A stretch of DNA of 64,000 nt from Typha latifolia (Eukaryota > Streptophyta > Magnoliopsida > Poales > Typhaceae), in assembly GCA_019914945.1 (NCBI GenBank), contig CM034099.1, positions 5,084,001 through 5,148,000 of the forward strand. Reading direction: 5' to 3'. Position numbers and translations under genes: made by a program. The notes below the pieces were generated by a model. It was not told the origin of the DNA. It did not search any database and saw only the letters and a program-made list of their open reading frames with translations. Shown piece after piece: positions 25,701 through 37,700 of this stretch. How positions within the stretch are numbered: position 1 is the first letter of the stretch; each line of letters opens with the position of its first letter.

Positions 25701-28700
25701 GAATGTGGCCATCTAATGTGATAGGTATAAAAGACCAAAAGAGTAAATCTAGCACCTATTGCTGCTTTTCCACCCCTCCCACATTAATGTGTCAGTATGA
25801 TTGAGGTGATAGGAAGCAGTGCTTCAAGATCAATTTCCTACATGCCTATGTAAAGGGAGAGAAGGGCATAAGGAAATTTTAACAGAAAAAAAAAGAGAAC
25901 AGATTGAGTCAACTTCTGAGAATCAGCATCTTACTTATTAGTAAAATTATCCCTTCGAATAATGCATCTTTTTCACATTCGCAGCAAAGCAACCTCTTCA
26001 AATTTAGCCTCCTCAATTACAGTATCAGATGCTGTACAGTAGGAAAGAGCTGGAGGATAGTAGGTTGAAGTACAAAAGGATATACGGCAGTCATGTCAAA
26101 CTTCCAAAATGGAAGCTTTACAATTGAAAGCATTGGCCCTAGCTTGACCTTGATAATGAAGCAGGAATTTAACTAGAATTTCTAACAAAGATGAAGCTGG
26201 AACTTCAGTTTAACTGAAGGTCCCTTGCTTGGATTTTCAATATTTAGCTACAATCAGCTGTCTCAATCTTAGTTGTGTTTAGTAGCTAAATTAATGGCTA
26301 AATTAAGTTCAAAATTGGTCATCCTTTCTATTTAGCAGCTAAATTAAAGAAATCTCATTGACAGTATTAACTATTTGGCTAATCCTGAAACCTCTAATAT
26401 TATACTGCATTCTTTTCATCACGATACTAGGTCATCTGACTATCATCGAATGGCAAAAACTGTATACCATGATGATGTCGCAGAGTAGAGACATCAATGC
26501 AGCACGAGCAAGGCAGTAGTGTAAAATAAATGGGTATATCAACACATTTCGACACCGCAGGTTCAAATTATATCTTCATGGAACAAGTTATAGATATCCA
26601 ATAGGAAGTGAAATATCATGTGTAGAAGATTTTTTTTATTCTTATGATTAGTTTCCAGGAGGCAGTTTTCTGGAATTCCCAAACTTTCTTCAAACCTTTT
26701 AGGCAGCTTTATGAGACAAGCCTTATGTTCCACAAAAGAAACGGGTTAGTCCAGCATGGCCTAGAGCTAATGGAAATACCCTTTCAGATGTTCACTATTC
26801 AGTTTGAGCTTACCTGATTAAGTATTTGGAATAGATTAGGGTCAAAATAACCCATCAAGATGCATCATTCTATTCTAGAACTCGAGCCTTGGCTGGTTCA
26901 TTTACTGTTTTTATTTCTTTTATATTTTGTCCAACTATTTTTCAAACTAGATGAATTTTCATTGAAAGTGACAGACAATTTACAGTTATTTCGTCTGGCA
27001 TTGGCAAGCTGTGCCTAGATAGAAATTGGGTTTTCAAGCTTGATATATTCTCAACTAAATGAGGAAAATGATGAAATTCGTAAAGTGGTTTATTACATCT
27101 GTAAAACATAGATGAGATTTTGCTTAGTTGTAATTTAGTATTTCTATGTTCTCCAGAAATCACTCTGGCATATTCCTTGTTTGACAAGCATACAAAATTG
27201 CCTAAAAAGATGCCTTGTAAAGGGTTGTGTGGAGCACTTTTACATAAATTTTATTTTAAGAAGCATTTTTTATACATTTTATGATAATTTTCTCTGTACA
27301 TTTCAAGAGTTGTTTCAAGATCATTTGTGCTTATATTTTTGCAGAATGCGTTTCAGATAATATACTTTGTCTGGATATGGGTAATTTTGTTCTCCTTTCA
27401 TGCTTGTTTCTCTGTTAGATGCATTATTTTTTTGTATCGTGATCATAATATTCATATTCTCCCTCAAATTTTCCTTCAACAGTATGAGTTTGGATTGAAG
27501 TCATGCTTTCACGAGAATCTTCAGCTTATTATTGTGAGAGTCTGTCTTGGGTAAGTGTTAAATATTCCTGATTACATATTAAATAAATGAACATACATTT
27601 CCTTACTACATATTAAATAAACTTACCCATTGATATTTTTGCAACGAAGATAGAAGTTCTTAATACAGGATAGTGGGCCTCAGTATGTGTCATTGCTCAG
27701 ATATAATGGTGTATATGGAAATGCTAGTGATTTATTATCTAAAATAGATCACATATTTTGAGACAATCATGGGGGGTATTCTATTTTTTATTTTTATTTT
27801 TGTGTCCTATTTGATGGGAAATATGCACCAAGAAGTCTTAATAAAGTTCTTTCTTAGATTCTAGGGAAATTTATTAAAAACATCCTACCTTTTGCTTTTA
27901 CTATCGTTTGCACTCTACCATATTAATATGTATCATCCGACCTCTACAATTTTGCATAAAATGCCTCAAAAACAATTTGTCCTTAGTGTTGTTCAGCTAC
28001 CAAATTAATAAGTTAAGATAAACATAGATGCTAAATGACCCCAGTATCTTTGACTAAATGTTTTTTTACCAAATGAATGAGTTTAGATAAATATAGATGT
28101 AAAATGATCTTAAAATCTTTGACTAAATTTTTTTAGGTACTGTAAGGAAATGAAAAATTAGATTCTAAAGTCAAATGAGGGGTATTTTATTTTCAAAAGT
28201 AATGAAATATTCTTTATTATGTTGGTTACTGCTAGAGTAAAATTAACCCGGAGCGTTTTTGAGGCATTAAAAGAAAAATGCAAAGGTTGAATTATAAAAT
28301 CCCATGCAGTAAGATGTAAACGATAAAAAAACAAAAGGCCAGGCACTTTTAATAATTTTTCCTAGGTTCTATTAGAAATCATCACTAGAACTTCTGCTGC
28401 ATGTTCATAAGGGTTCTGTTTTTATTTGGTAGTATTCATTAAATTTATTTAGTTACATGTTCTAAATCCCAAGAAAGTGGATTGGTTCTCATCTCGAGTT
28501 TCTACATGTTGACTTTTGGGCTTCATTTTTCTGCAAACTTACGCCTGTTCTTATTGGACTTTGTGCAGCGTGGGAGTTCAATTTTTGTGCAGCTATATCA
28601 CACTTCCTCTTTATGCACTTGTATCTCAGGTACTTATTTGTTGTCAATAATCCTTGGGCCTCAGGTGAGCCTATAAATTAGTCAAATGTTGCATCTTGAC

Positions 28701-29629
28701 ACTGCCACTAGCATGCTGCTCAATGCCGAAACCTAGTAGATATTCATGAAGTCATATGTTCTTTCTAATAGGACTCTGTAGTTGGCTAGAAACAGGCCTA
28801 AGATTCAGGAAAAAGCCACTCATTTCTCATCTTCATCTCCTAGGATTCTTGAAGGCTCTTCTGCTGCATTTCAATTGTTACTCCTCAGGTTCCATCTTTT
28901 TTATATCAAAATTCTTCTTATAGCTCTGAGCCTCTGATATCTCTTCAGGCACATGCTTTAGTATGTACCTAAAGGCCTTGTTCCCTGTGAATGCTAGCCC
29001 AGTCAACTTTTTCTTAATTAACTATTGATGAGACTAGATTAGTAAGAGTGTAAAATACTCCAGATGCATTTCAGGGAACATATATAGCATTATGTCCATA
29101 ATAAACTTCAACTGAGTTGCATGCGTGATGAGAAAGGTGTTTGTAACTCATAGAAACTTTATATTATTATATCTGAACATTTCCATGACCAGAATTTCTA
29201 GAATTGTAATGTGGAATATTGTGCCTTTTCCTGATTCAGATGGGCTCACATATGAAGAGATCAATCTTTGATGAGCAAACGTCCAAAGCTATCAAGAAAT
29301 GGCACCAGGCTGTGAAGAAAAAGAACCCGAAGGGTTCAGTAAATTCTCCATCATCCAGGTCCCCAGCTACAAGTCCAAAAGAAAGTCCAAATAAGTCTCC
29401 TGTTCACCAGCTCAATCGCTTCAAATCTATCGGGCACTCAGGCATAGCGCCATCACCTTCAAGGAGGAGGCATCACTCAGACCAAGACATACCAGATACT
29501 GACTCTGAAGTAGCATCAATCCCCATTAATCAGACTGACCTGTTAACTGGATCAATTGAACTCCAGCAGCATGTATCAGACCACAATAAGGAAGACCAGT
29601 TCACACTTATAAAGCTTTCAGATCCATGA
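13787..29629 (+). CDS. MLO: MLO family seven-transmembrane protein
   Basis: Fifteen exons: 13787-13933, 14927-14984, 15195-15430, 16104-16220, 16360-16420, 17122-17210, 24029-24103, 24181-24269, 24907-24956, 25042-25082, 25173-25346, 27345-27380, 27483-27550, 28569-28629 and 29240-29629. They join in phase to 563 codons with no stop, close to the usual MLO length. The start precedes [12 protein letters not shown], the first membrane helix. MLO landmarks follow in order: [103 protein letters not shown] and [12 protein letters not shown]. The last exon carries the calmodulin-binding segment [12 protein letters not shown] (Trp about 455) and a serine/proline-rich tail. MLO proteins are calmodulin-regulated membrane proteins, some reported as calcium channels; certain clades set powdery mildew susceptibility. 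The [13 protein letters not shown] region recalls Arabidopsis MLO5/8-type members, an inference from memory. Intron 6 is 6.8 kb because of retroelements. Confidence 0.92.
17139..17309 (+). repeat. Tandem duplication unit spanning most of MLO exon 6, copy 1
   Basis: This 171 bp unit runs from TTTACTCACGAGACATCG inside exon 6 through the donor GTAAGAT into the intron. A second copy starts at once at 17310 (TTTACTCATGAGACATTG). Copy 1 carries the working exon. Both junctions share TTTACT, which fits a microhomology-mediated duplication. Confidence 0.85.
17310..17361 (+). pseudogene. Duplicated MLO exon 6, left piece of copy 2
   Basis: It repeats 17139-17192 with substitutions and small deletions (for example ACACATGATTCTAGAAT against ACATACAGGATTTTGGAAT). 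It lacks the exon's acceptor and is cut off at GGATC by retrotransposon insertion. It is not expected to be spliced. Confidence 0.85.
17363..17481 (-). repeat. 3' LTR of copia element
   Basis: Same length as the other LTR. Its first base on the element strand is A instead of T, so the canonical TG start is lost here. Other differences lie near 17411, 17442, 17455 and 17467. Confidence 0.93.
17489..21900 (-). pseudogene. Degenerate copia gag-pol polyprotein
   Basis: Read from high to low coordinates: a gag segment (about 21286-21474) and a CCHC zinc knuckle [14 protein letters not shown] (about 21100). Next is a protease-like [12 protein letters not shown] (about 20730) and a GAG-pre-integrase/integrase region with HRRMGHIS and HSDVWGPC (19997-20347). 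An integrase core piece with [15 protein letters not shown] follows (19757-19987). Reverse transcriptase spans 17822-19583 with [12 protein letters not shown] and VYVDDMI. RNase H at 17489-17812 has [15 protein letters not shown] and HIEIDRFF. The segments lie in different frames; one frameshift falls between 18529 and 18546, and the catalytic aspartate neighbourhood in integrase reads LRSNNG instead of the usual RSDNG. The polyprotein is dead. Confidence 0.9.
22570..22581 (-). other. Primer-binding site of copia element
   Basis: The minus strand reads TGGTATCAAAGC directly after the 5' LTR. It is complementary to the 3' end of initiator methionine tRNA apart from A for G at position nine. 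Confidence 0.85.
22582..22700 (-). repeat. 5' LTR of copia element
   Basis: It begins TGTTGAG and ends CTCAATA on the minus strand. The end is TA rather than CA in both LTRs. Confidence 0.93.
22888..23300 (-). pseudogene. RNase H and RT-end remnant of older copia
   Basis: The motifs [19 protein letters not shown] and [14 protein letters not shown] are visible, then [14 protein letters not shown] towards the LTR. The upstream continuation towards 23300 is frameshifted. All other pol domains are missing. Confidence 0.85.
23355..23500 (-). repeat. Fragment of a TGATGCAAATC-type LTR
   Basis: It resembles 37200-37420 joined to 39375-39421 (GATCCATCGAGCCTAATG, then TCTCATGATGCA, ending TTTGCATCA). 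It shows the pre-insertion state of the site where a hAT element sits at 37424-39374. Confidence 0.7.
23544..23660 (+). pseudogene. Duplicated MLO exon 6, right piece of copy 2
   Basis: After the target duplication GGATC (23539-23543) the copy resumes as CCACTCTCGTTTTATGCC and matches copy 1 to about 17309. The donor is destroyed: GTAAG in copy 1 reads CTAAG here (23557 on). This confirms that the 6.2 kb between the pieces is inserted DNA. Confidence 0.85.
25347..27344. other. MLO intron 11 (2.0 kb)
   Basis: AT-rich intron sequence between exons 25173-25346 and 27345-27380. No coding or clear repeat structure was recognised. Confidence 0.6.
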
Positions 29630-31238
29630 CAGTGCACTTAGGTAATAGAGAAAGATGACACTTTCTCGGCCATCATATGTACATTTTGTTCTTGTCATCC
29701 ATGAAGTCTGGTGCTTAGAGAGAATTGAATTAACTCCAAAAGATCGTTCTGTAATTAATCTTTTCTTCTTTTTAATACAGCATTAAAGATTTAAAGGATA
29801 TGAATCCAGAAAATGTCCTCATAAGACCAGATTACATTTAAGAAAAGAAACAAACAAAGCAGCGAACAAGTTGATCATTTGCAGGAATCATCAGAAACCT
29901 GACTCGTTCAAGGAAGAAATTCATGAATGTTGAAGGTAAAGTATTCCGAACCCAGCCATGGGATTGTTGATCTTGTTGCAATGACAGAAACAGCTTGAAA
30001 GTTGCACCCTAATTTGTCAATCGGGTTCTGTTTAATGTATCTAGAGTTCAGGTAACTAAAGGTTCATTTTGCATCTATCATATCTTGGTCATCATCAGCT
30101 GATTTGTCCTAATATCTTGATTCATATTCCTTTTCTTCTGTTTATTAATATCCAAAAGAAACTCCGCTTTGAGACTTGGAATTCTGAAGAGTTTCAAATA
30201 AAGTTCTTATATATCCTAACCATTGGATTTTGCAAATAAGCTCAAAGATATGCTACACAAGTGTATTTCAGGTATTCAGCCCTTGTTGTTTGAAGAATTA
30301 AAGGAAATGGACTAGATGCTTACTCAGAATTAGCCAATGAAGAATGCTATGAGTAGAAATGTTTCTTAAAAATGAATTTATCAGCAGTCACTTTTGCTTG
30401 AGATACATAGTTCATATGATGCCTATGTAAACACTGCACAGAAAGGTAGTTGGAAACACTCCTATTCAATTAGTTAACTCAGCTAAGATTTTGTTATAAA
30501 CTCAGATGTCTATAAAACTTGATGCACAGATATTTTAAACTCGCCATGTCAAGTGACAGGTTTTTATAATTTAATTGCTGATATAGCTTTTAATTCTATT
30601 AGCATTACTCTGTTCATTTCAGAAAGCCTTAATAGATAAACGATACATGGTGTATTGTTTTTTTTTGTTCCCACAATTTTATTTTCAAAGGTGGGATAAA
30701 AGGGGGAGAGAGAGTATTTTAGTTAAAAAGATAAAATATCCTAAGCATATAACTAGTCTCATGAATGGTATCTCAACGGCCTTGTTTGCTTTGAGTTTAG
30801 GGAGTCTTCTGAACTTGTATAGAACTCCTAAACCGCTTTAGTAACTAAACGTCTTTTTATCTTTTTTATATCTAATCAAGTTTATATTTTAAAAATTTAA
30901 GACTAAAAAATGAGATTAACTAAGATGAGCTTTTCCATGATAAAAGTAAAACGTAAATATTTATACGCATAAATGACACTTAGGGTTAAACACCCTTTTA
31001 AAGATGAGATTTGCCCCCTCTCAGTCCTTTTTTACTTAAACCCCTCAGTCACTTTCCTATCTTTATAGCCGGTGAGATCTGTCAAAATTTTTTTTAAAAA
31101 AAAGAGACTAATTAGCCCCCTTTCTCCTCTCCAGTCACTGGACCAGAATTAGGATTTAGGAAGGATATTATTGTAATTTCCGATAAGGGCTGTGGATATA
31201 ACCAGAAAGAAAGCAAGGCCGGGCAGGCTTCAACGGCT
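29630..31238. other. MLO 3' flank and FKBP18 upstream region
   Basis: No convincing exon. It presumably holds the MLO 3' UTR (first few hundred bases) and, from about 31000, the FKBP18 promoter and leader. Confidence 0.5.
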
Positions 31239-33062
31239 ATGGCTTCGATACGCAACAGCCTCCAATCTATGCTTCCGAACGGTGCAACCCTCTCATCTTC
31301 TCCGACCACGGAAGCAGCGAATCCTCCTCATCTCCGACTACCCATCTCGAGAAGAGATGCTCTCCTTCTCTCTTCCTTGCCCTGCACTTTGACCGTTTTG
31401 CCCCTCCCCTCTCAAGCCAGGGAGAGGAGAAGCCGGAAGACCATCTCTCCCGAGGAGTATATAACTAGCCGTTAGTTGTTTTCTTCTCAATTTTGCCGCT
31501 ATTGAAGCCATGACTCGTTCCCATTTGCTGAAATGCCTCTGTGGGATAAAAGCTTGTTTTTATTTTTTGTTTTCCATGCATTGCTTGTCTTTTAAGATTT
31601 GTGACGCATTTGTTGGGATTTTAGCTTTAGTGGATTAGTTATTCTTCACTTTGACTGAAATCTGGTTAATGGTCAAAGCAGCTGATGGCCTCAAGTATTA
31701 TGATCTTATTGAGGGAAAGGGCCCAATTGCGGAGAAAGGTTCGGTTGTGCAGGTTAGGCTGGTGTTATTATCTTTCTTGATATGATTAAAGAAGTTTTTG
31801 TAGTCTTCAGTGTTCATATGGTCTTCTACTAGGTACATTTTGACTGCCTGTATCGTGGCATCACTGCAGTATCGAGTCGCGAATCTAAACTCTTAGCTGG
31901 CAACCGCACTATTGCACAGGTTATGTCTACAAATCTTCCATCACATGGTTTTTAGTCAGGAATGTTTAATCTTAGAAACACCTATTCAAATTCACCTTGT
32001 TATGACTAGGATGAAGCACTGTGTTGGAGATTATCTTGTATTAAGATTTGAAACACCTAAAAGTTCCTCTCTGAAGTGAATGTCGTAGAGGTCAAAACTT
32101 GAGGACTTATTTCTTGTTAAAACATGATTTCCAATCTCACTATGGTAATCAGGTGACTGGTTATATGCTTTCATTTGATGAACCAGCACTTGTCGCATGA
32201 AAGACTAAAATTCATGTGTCAATTTTCTTTCTGCTGCATTTGACAGATGAAAGAAATCACATATGAATCACTCATACTAGTAACATTTTACTAGATAGGA
32301 TGCTGATTTAAGTTTCTGTGGCTTCCGCTTATCAAGCTATCAGGAAAAGCTATTCATCACTTGAAGAGCATGACTGAATAACATTGTTTATCATCAATTT
32401 TCAGTGCATTAGAGAGGCTTCTCTGAAGCACTCTCCATTTTCATATTTGTGGAAAGCTTATTTTTCCTTAACAAATCTCCTCTATGTTCTAGTAGCCTTA
32501 CGAATTCACTGTCGGGTCACCACCAGGCAAAGAGAGGAAACGGGAATTTGTAGATAATTCAAATGGGCTTTATTCAGCCCAGGCTGCCCCCAAACCACCT
32601 GCAGCTTTATACTCAGTAGCTGAAGGGATGAAGGTTGGGGGGAAGGTAAATATACGCTGAAACTTTACCCAGTCCTTCAGATCTTCTCTAGTGATTATTA
32701 GTACATTATTCCATCAAAATTGTGCAGCGAACGGTAGTTGTTCCTCCAGAGCTCGGTTATGGACAGAAGGGAATGAATGAGATCCCGGTAAAGATCAAAT
32801 CAAACTTCTACAATGAACATGCTAATTTTACCTAGCTTTAGCTGATGAAATATCTGAAAACACCCCATCTATTATGCATTTATGATGTTGATTGTACTTC
32901 TTCTCTCACCGTATCTGCATGAAGACGACTCATGTACATGATACTTATGTATTAAAATTGGAAGCATCTAATTCCCTTCTTGATTTTCCATCTTTGCAGC
33001 CTGGAGCTATTTTTGAACTGAACGTGGAGCTTTTGCAAGTTGCATCTCCAGCAGAAAAATAA
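31239..33062 (+). CDS. FKBP18: FKBP-type peptidyl-prolyl isomerase FKBP18, chloroplast
   Basis: Six exons: 31239-31470, 31682-31752, 31833-31919, 32496-32645, 32728-32787 and 33000-33062, in phase to 220 residues. Residues 1-70 look like a bipartite plastid signal: a Ser/Pro-rich start, then a twin-arginine ISRRDALLLSS (Arg38-Arg39) with a hydrophobic run. That suggests Tat-dependent import into the thylakoid lumen. The FKBP domain follows: DGLKYYDLIEGKGPIAEKG, VQVHFDCLYRGI, YEFTVGSPPGKERKREF, VAEGMKVGGKR, VVPPELGYG and PPGAIFELNVELLQV. The insertion between VHFDCLYRG and the YEF segment, and an altered active-site set, are typical of lumenal FKBPs as I recall them, so isomerase activity may be low. 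The assignment to FKBP18 rather than another lumen FKBP rests on remembered similarity. Confidence 0.88.
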
Positions 33063-34752
33063 GATATGCATATCAATGACAGCCATGTCTCTCTCTAATC
33101 CTTTCCTTTTGCTTTTAAAGGAAACAATCAGGATGTTCCCTGGGTTACGACTTCTTTTTACAGGAAAATTACATTCACTAGCCCTGCAAAGACAGTTTTA
33201 TCTTGTTGAGTTTGTAATATCTATTGAAAAACCATACATTGTAATCATATTTTCTTTTTATCAGAATTCGCTGGATTAGCTGCCATTTATTATCTTGCTG
33301 GTAAAGATATGCATAAAGGAACCATATGTTTTTCTCCTCTTTCCATGCACCTCCCTGTGAAACAAATGCAACTAATCATGGTACTGTTTTTTGTTTGTTA
33401 GAATTACAGGAGGAACCTGATGCCAAGCATACTTTGAAACAAGCTCTAACAAAAAGTAACAGAAACAGCAAATAAAAGAATAAAACAAGTGTATATATAT
33501 CTAAATTGATCGGACTCAACTTGAGTTGCAAAGAAGTATCAAAATGAATGGCAAGGGTCATTTGAAGAAATGGCATTACTGCAGAAAGAAAAAAAATAAA
33601 ATCAAATGGCAGGGGAAGACCCTTTGTTTCAGGCACTCTAGCTGTAGTAAACAAAGACCTCTGCACCACAACAACAACAATGCATAGAACCCAAAGAGTC
33701 CTGCAAGGCCAGGCCAACTATTTTCAGTATGAGAGGAAGGTTAGAGCCAATGTTCACAAGAAATGAGAATAGGCTTAATCTAAAATATACCTTCTTATCC
33801 TACTGTAGTAACTAAATTACAATCTATCTTATTCTATTATACTAATTCAATATTTTATCTTATCTTATTCCATATAACTTTTAAAAACTAATTTATTAAT
33901 AACTTGAAATTATTATTTTACCCTTGAGATGATTGCATTAATGATTCCCTCTTTTCTCTTCTCCATCTCCTCTCAAAAGGTAGCCATGGTTTCTTTCAAA
34001 GCTATGACTTCCTTGGTTGTGAGGACGGTATGATTCGTAGGTTGGGATCACATCAACCACATCTCTGTCGCACCGTCTGAGAAAGATTGATATATGATTA
34101 TAAAAGTATAGAACGTTTTGTATATTTCATCTTATTTTTTACTATATATATATGCGATTACAATATAATAGGTGGTGTACAGCAAAAGAAACATGCATTA
34201 GAGTAGAGAGTAACAAGCTATGTTAGAGATCACATAATATCAATACTCAAGTGCAGGATGAATACATATCTCTCACAGCAATTAAAGAATTAGAGAGAAA
34301 AAAATAGGAAAGAGTTAGAAAATAGACGGGTTGTGTAACATTCAATTGTGAAACAAACAAATGACTAATGTCAATGTTAAAAGATTATTACCCTATGTCT
34401 GAGACTGAATATAAATCACTGTAACATAAAATAATTTATATAAATTTTTTTCTAAGATTTAACTAACTATTTTATTAAATTTTAAATTTTAATATAAGTT
34501 ATTAATAGAAAAATAATTTTTATTTAAAACTCGTCGTCCCGGCATAATAAATATATATCTAATTTTGTATTTAATTTTTGAAGTGTGAAAAGAGGAAAAA
34601 GAAAAAAAAACTCATGAGGGTTAGTATGGTAAAAGACATGTTCAAAGCTACCCCTCGATATTATATCACCTCTCTCTCTCTCTCTCCAGTTCGACCACCA
34701 ACCCTTACAGCGATGTCTACGCCCTCCTCAATCTCTTAAACCTCACCTAACC
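33063..34752. other. FKBP18 3' flank and NUDT23 upstream region
   Basis: AT-rich. A short (TC)n run at about 34672-34687 lies in the likely NUDT23 5' UTR. A 113-codon minus-strand frame at 33376-33717 has no splice or family support. No other feature was seen. Confidence 0.5.
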
Positions 34753-37700
34753 ATGCTCAGATCTCTCCACCTCTTCCTTCTCGGCTTCGGGGTCTCGCCC
34801 TTCCACCACTGCAAGCCTCGTAGCCTAGCCTCCCTCCCCAAGATCGCCTCTTTGCCCAAGCCCGCGTTGTCCGCTTTCCCCCTTGGAGTCTTCTTCCCCG
34901 TCTCGAATTCGACATCCGGAGGCATTTTTGGTGCGTTTAGAATGTCTTCGGCTGGTTCGGAGCCGAACCCGGATGCGGACACTGGGTCGGCAGCCACCGT
35001 GGCGCCGCCTGTGGTGAGTTTTATGTTGTGTTTCTTAATTGGTGTTTGAGGGTTTGGGGAATTGAATTTTTTTGACGAGTGATTGATAGGAATATTATGC
35101 TCGGTTTCATGGAAATTTTGTGAGAGTTGGTGAATAGAGCTTGTTCTATCTTATTGCTGAGCTCAAAAGTGATAATTAGTTTAGGAAAATGGTTGGTTTG
35201 ATTGTAGTAAACGAAGTAAAATTAAACAGAAGATGGGTTTGATTTAGCAGAGCTTAGTGATCATGAGTATTAGTTTGATGGTTTTCTCTTATTTATTTCC
35301 TGTATAGAAGTTGGGTTGGAACATTTGGAATTATTGTGCTGAATTTTTAACGAGAATCTCACTCTTGATTTCATGCAAAATATAGGTTTATAATTTTTTT
35401 TTGACTTTTTCTGCACTATGGATTTAAGCAAGTAGTTTAGTGACTAAAATTGGTGAAACATTGACTTAAGAAATGGTACGGGATAGAAATTATGCTGATT
35501 TTTCTTGATTGTTGCATGCTACAACTAATATGTTTGTCAGAGTGGATATATGTCTGCATATTAGTCCTGTGGTTGTTTGAATCTATCATTTTTGATATCC
35601 TGATTGTTGTATAACTGAAATTGTATGTATGAATTCTTTGTAAGCTAGTGTTTCAAAAGAAGTGAAACATGAAAATGTACAAATTTGATGTAGTTTTAGC
35701 AGAGTTCACTGTTTAGATTATTATTGTCTTAATCTATTGTTTGGTTTCAATTTAAGGAATTCCTGGGAAGCTATTTTAATAGGTCAAGTTCTTGCTTTAT
35801 TGTGATATATGCAGTATCTAAATTTTCCAGGTACATAAGCCCAAAGTTAGTTTTTGTCAAGCTTGTGGAAATCCAACAAAACAAATTATACCAGATGGAG
35901 AGGAGAAGGTTAGAGCAGTTTGTACAGTATGCGGGAGAATTCACTATGAGAACCCCAAAATGGTATGACTCTGAAAGTCTCTGGTTTTGGTATATTATTG
36001 TTGTAAGATTTTGCAAGCCTATGAGTCAGACAAATAATAATAATGATAAGTAAGATATCATTCCATGGAGATAGATTAAATTTACTAACTATTGATTATG
36101 ACTAAACCTAGACTTTATTTGAATGATTGAATAACAAAAATAATTGATTAACTAATTAAAATAATAAATAAAAACAATAAAAAAGTAAAGTAATGAGATT
36201 CAAGTAATTAAGGCACTAAGACATCCGATTTCATGATAACTAATCCCAACCAATTTCTTTAGCATATTAGTTACAAATTATTGCCCATGTTGACAGTCAA
36301 TATTTGCTAAGCTCTTATTCACTTTCAGAATATCCTTTTTCTAATTTTGGAATATAATTCTTTATTCCATAATAATATCTAAACATCAGAATAGCCATAT
36401 TCTAGAATGCAATGCTGTTTATCAAAATTATATCTTATACCACATACCCAATTTACTAATTTATCCTTGATTTGACTATAAATATTCTCAAATATCTTTA
36501 TCATAATGTATTACTACTTTCTTTTCTTTTTCAAACATCTTTTTAATGTTTTATCATAATTTATCATTTCTCTCTCTCAAACACCTATAATACATAATAT
36601 CACTTCATATAATGATGATAATAACAATAATTTTATTATTAATTATTATTTTAATAGTAAATTCTTAAAATTAAAAATATATTACAAAATTACTTAATAT
36701 AATATTTAGTTGGACATACCGATATGAATGTAAGAAATTTATGATATTTAACAAGAGGAAGCTTGGAAATCACAGATCTAATGGCTTTTGTTTTACATGA
36801 TTTTGAAGTCGGAGTGAAAAGATAAGATTAAAACAGTGAAGGCTAGAATTGGACATATTGATAATTATCCGATGTTGCGATGGTTATTAGAGGGTGGCGG
36901 ACGACCAAGGGTGGTAGTGGACAGTTGTAAAGTAGGATTGCTCATGGAGGTGACGGTGGTTATGAGTTGGAGATAGAATTAGGGTTCTAATTTAAATTTA
37001 CTCCTAGGAAAACAAATGGCTATGATTAATTTACTCTTATTCCTAGATTATCTTACACTTACTTCTAAAATAAACTCAAAGCTAAAATGATTTTAATTTC
37101 ATCAATGGATGCTTGGATGATTAAAGAAAGTAGCCTGAACCCCTCTATATATAGAGATCGGGTACAATGAGTCCTACCAGAATTAACTTTAATGGCTAAC
37201 AAGATTTGAACTAGGATTTGTCTTATAGTTTTACATTACTTAATTGAATTTGTCTTAAAGAGTTACATGACTTAATTAGATTTACTTTAGAGGCTTACAT
37301 AACTTAATTGGACTTGCATTTTGAGGCTTACATGATTTAACTAGACTTACCTTAAGGGTTTATATAAAAGATAAATATAAATTAATTAAAAAAATATATA
37401 AACTCGATCCATTGAACCCAATGTAGAGGTGATTATCTGGCTGGCCGGGCTGAGTTCGGGTTGGGCAAACCGGGTTGCGCAGTCTGTTCAACAGCCCGCT
37501 CGCAAGTTGGTCTGGCCAGACCGAGCTTAATTGGGCAGTTGGCCGAGATATTGAATGATGGAATGAGTAGATTGAAGATCAACAAGGCTTAATCTAATAA
37601 TCAAGGCGCTACACTGCGCTAAACATCAAAGGTTTCTTGCAACCCTCAAGCATTCGAAAGTGTTCAAGCTTGAACTGCACACAGAAGGATCCTTTGCCCT

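Noticed and set aside
33376..33717. Minus-strand frame of 113 codons with a hydrophobic start
   Set aside because: It lies in AT-rich 3' flank of FKBP18, has no recognised family motif and low-complexity hydrophobic content; judged chance.
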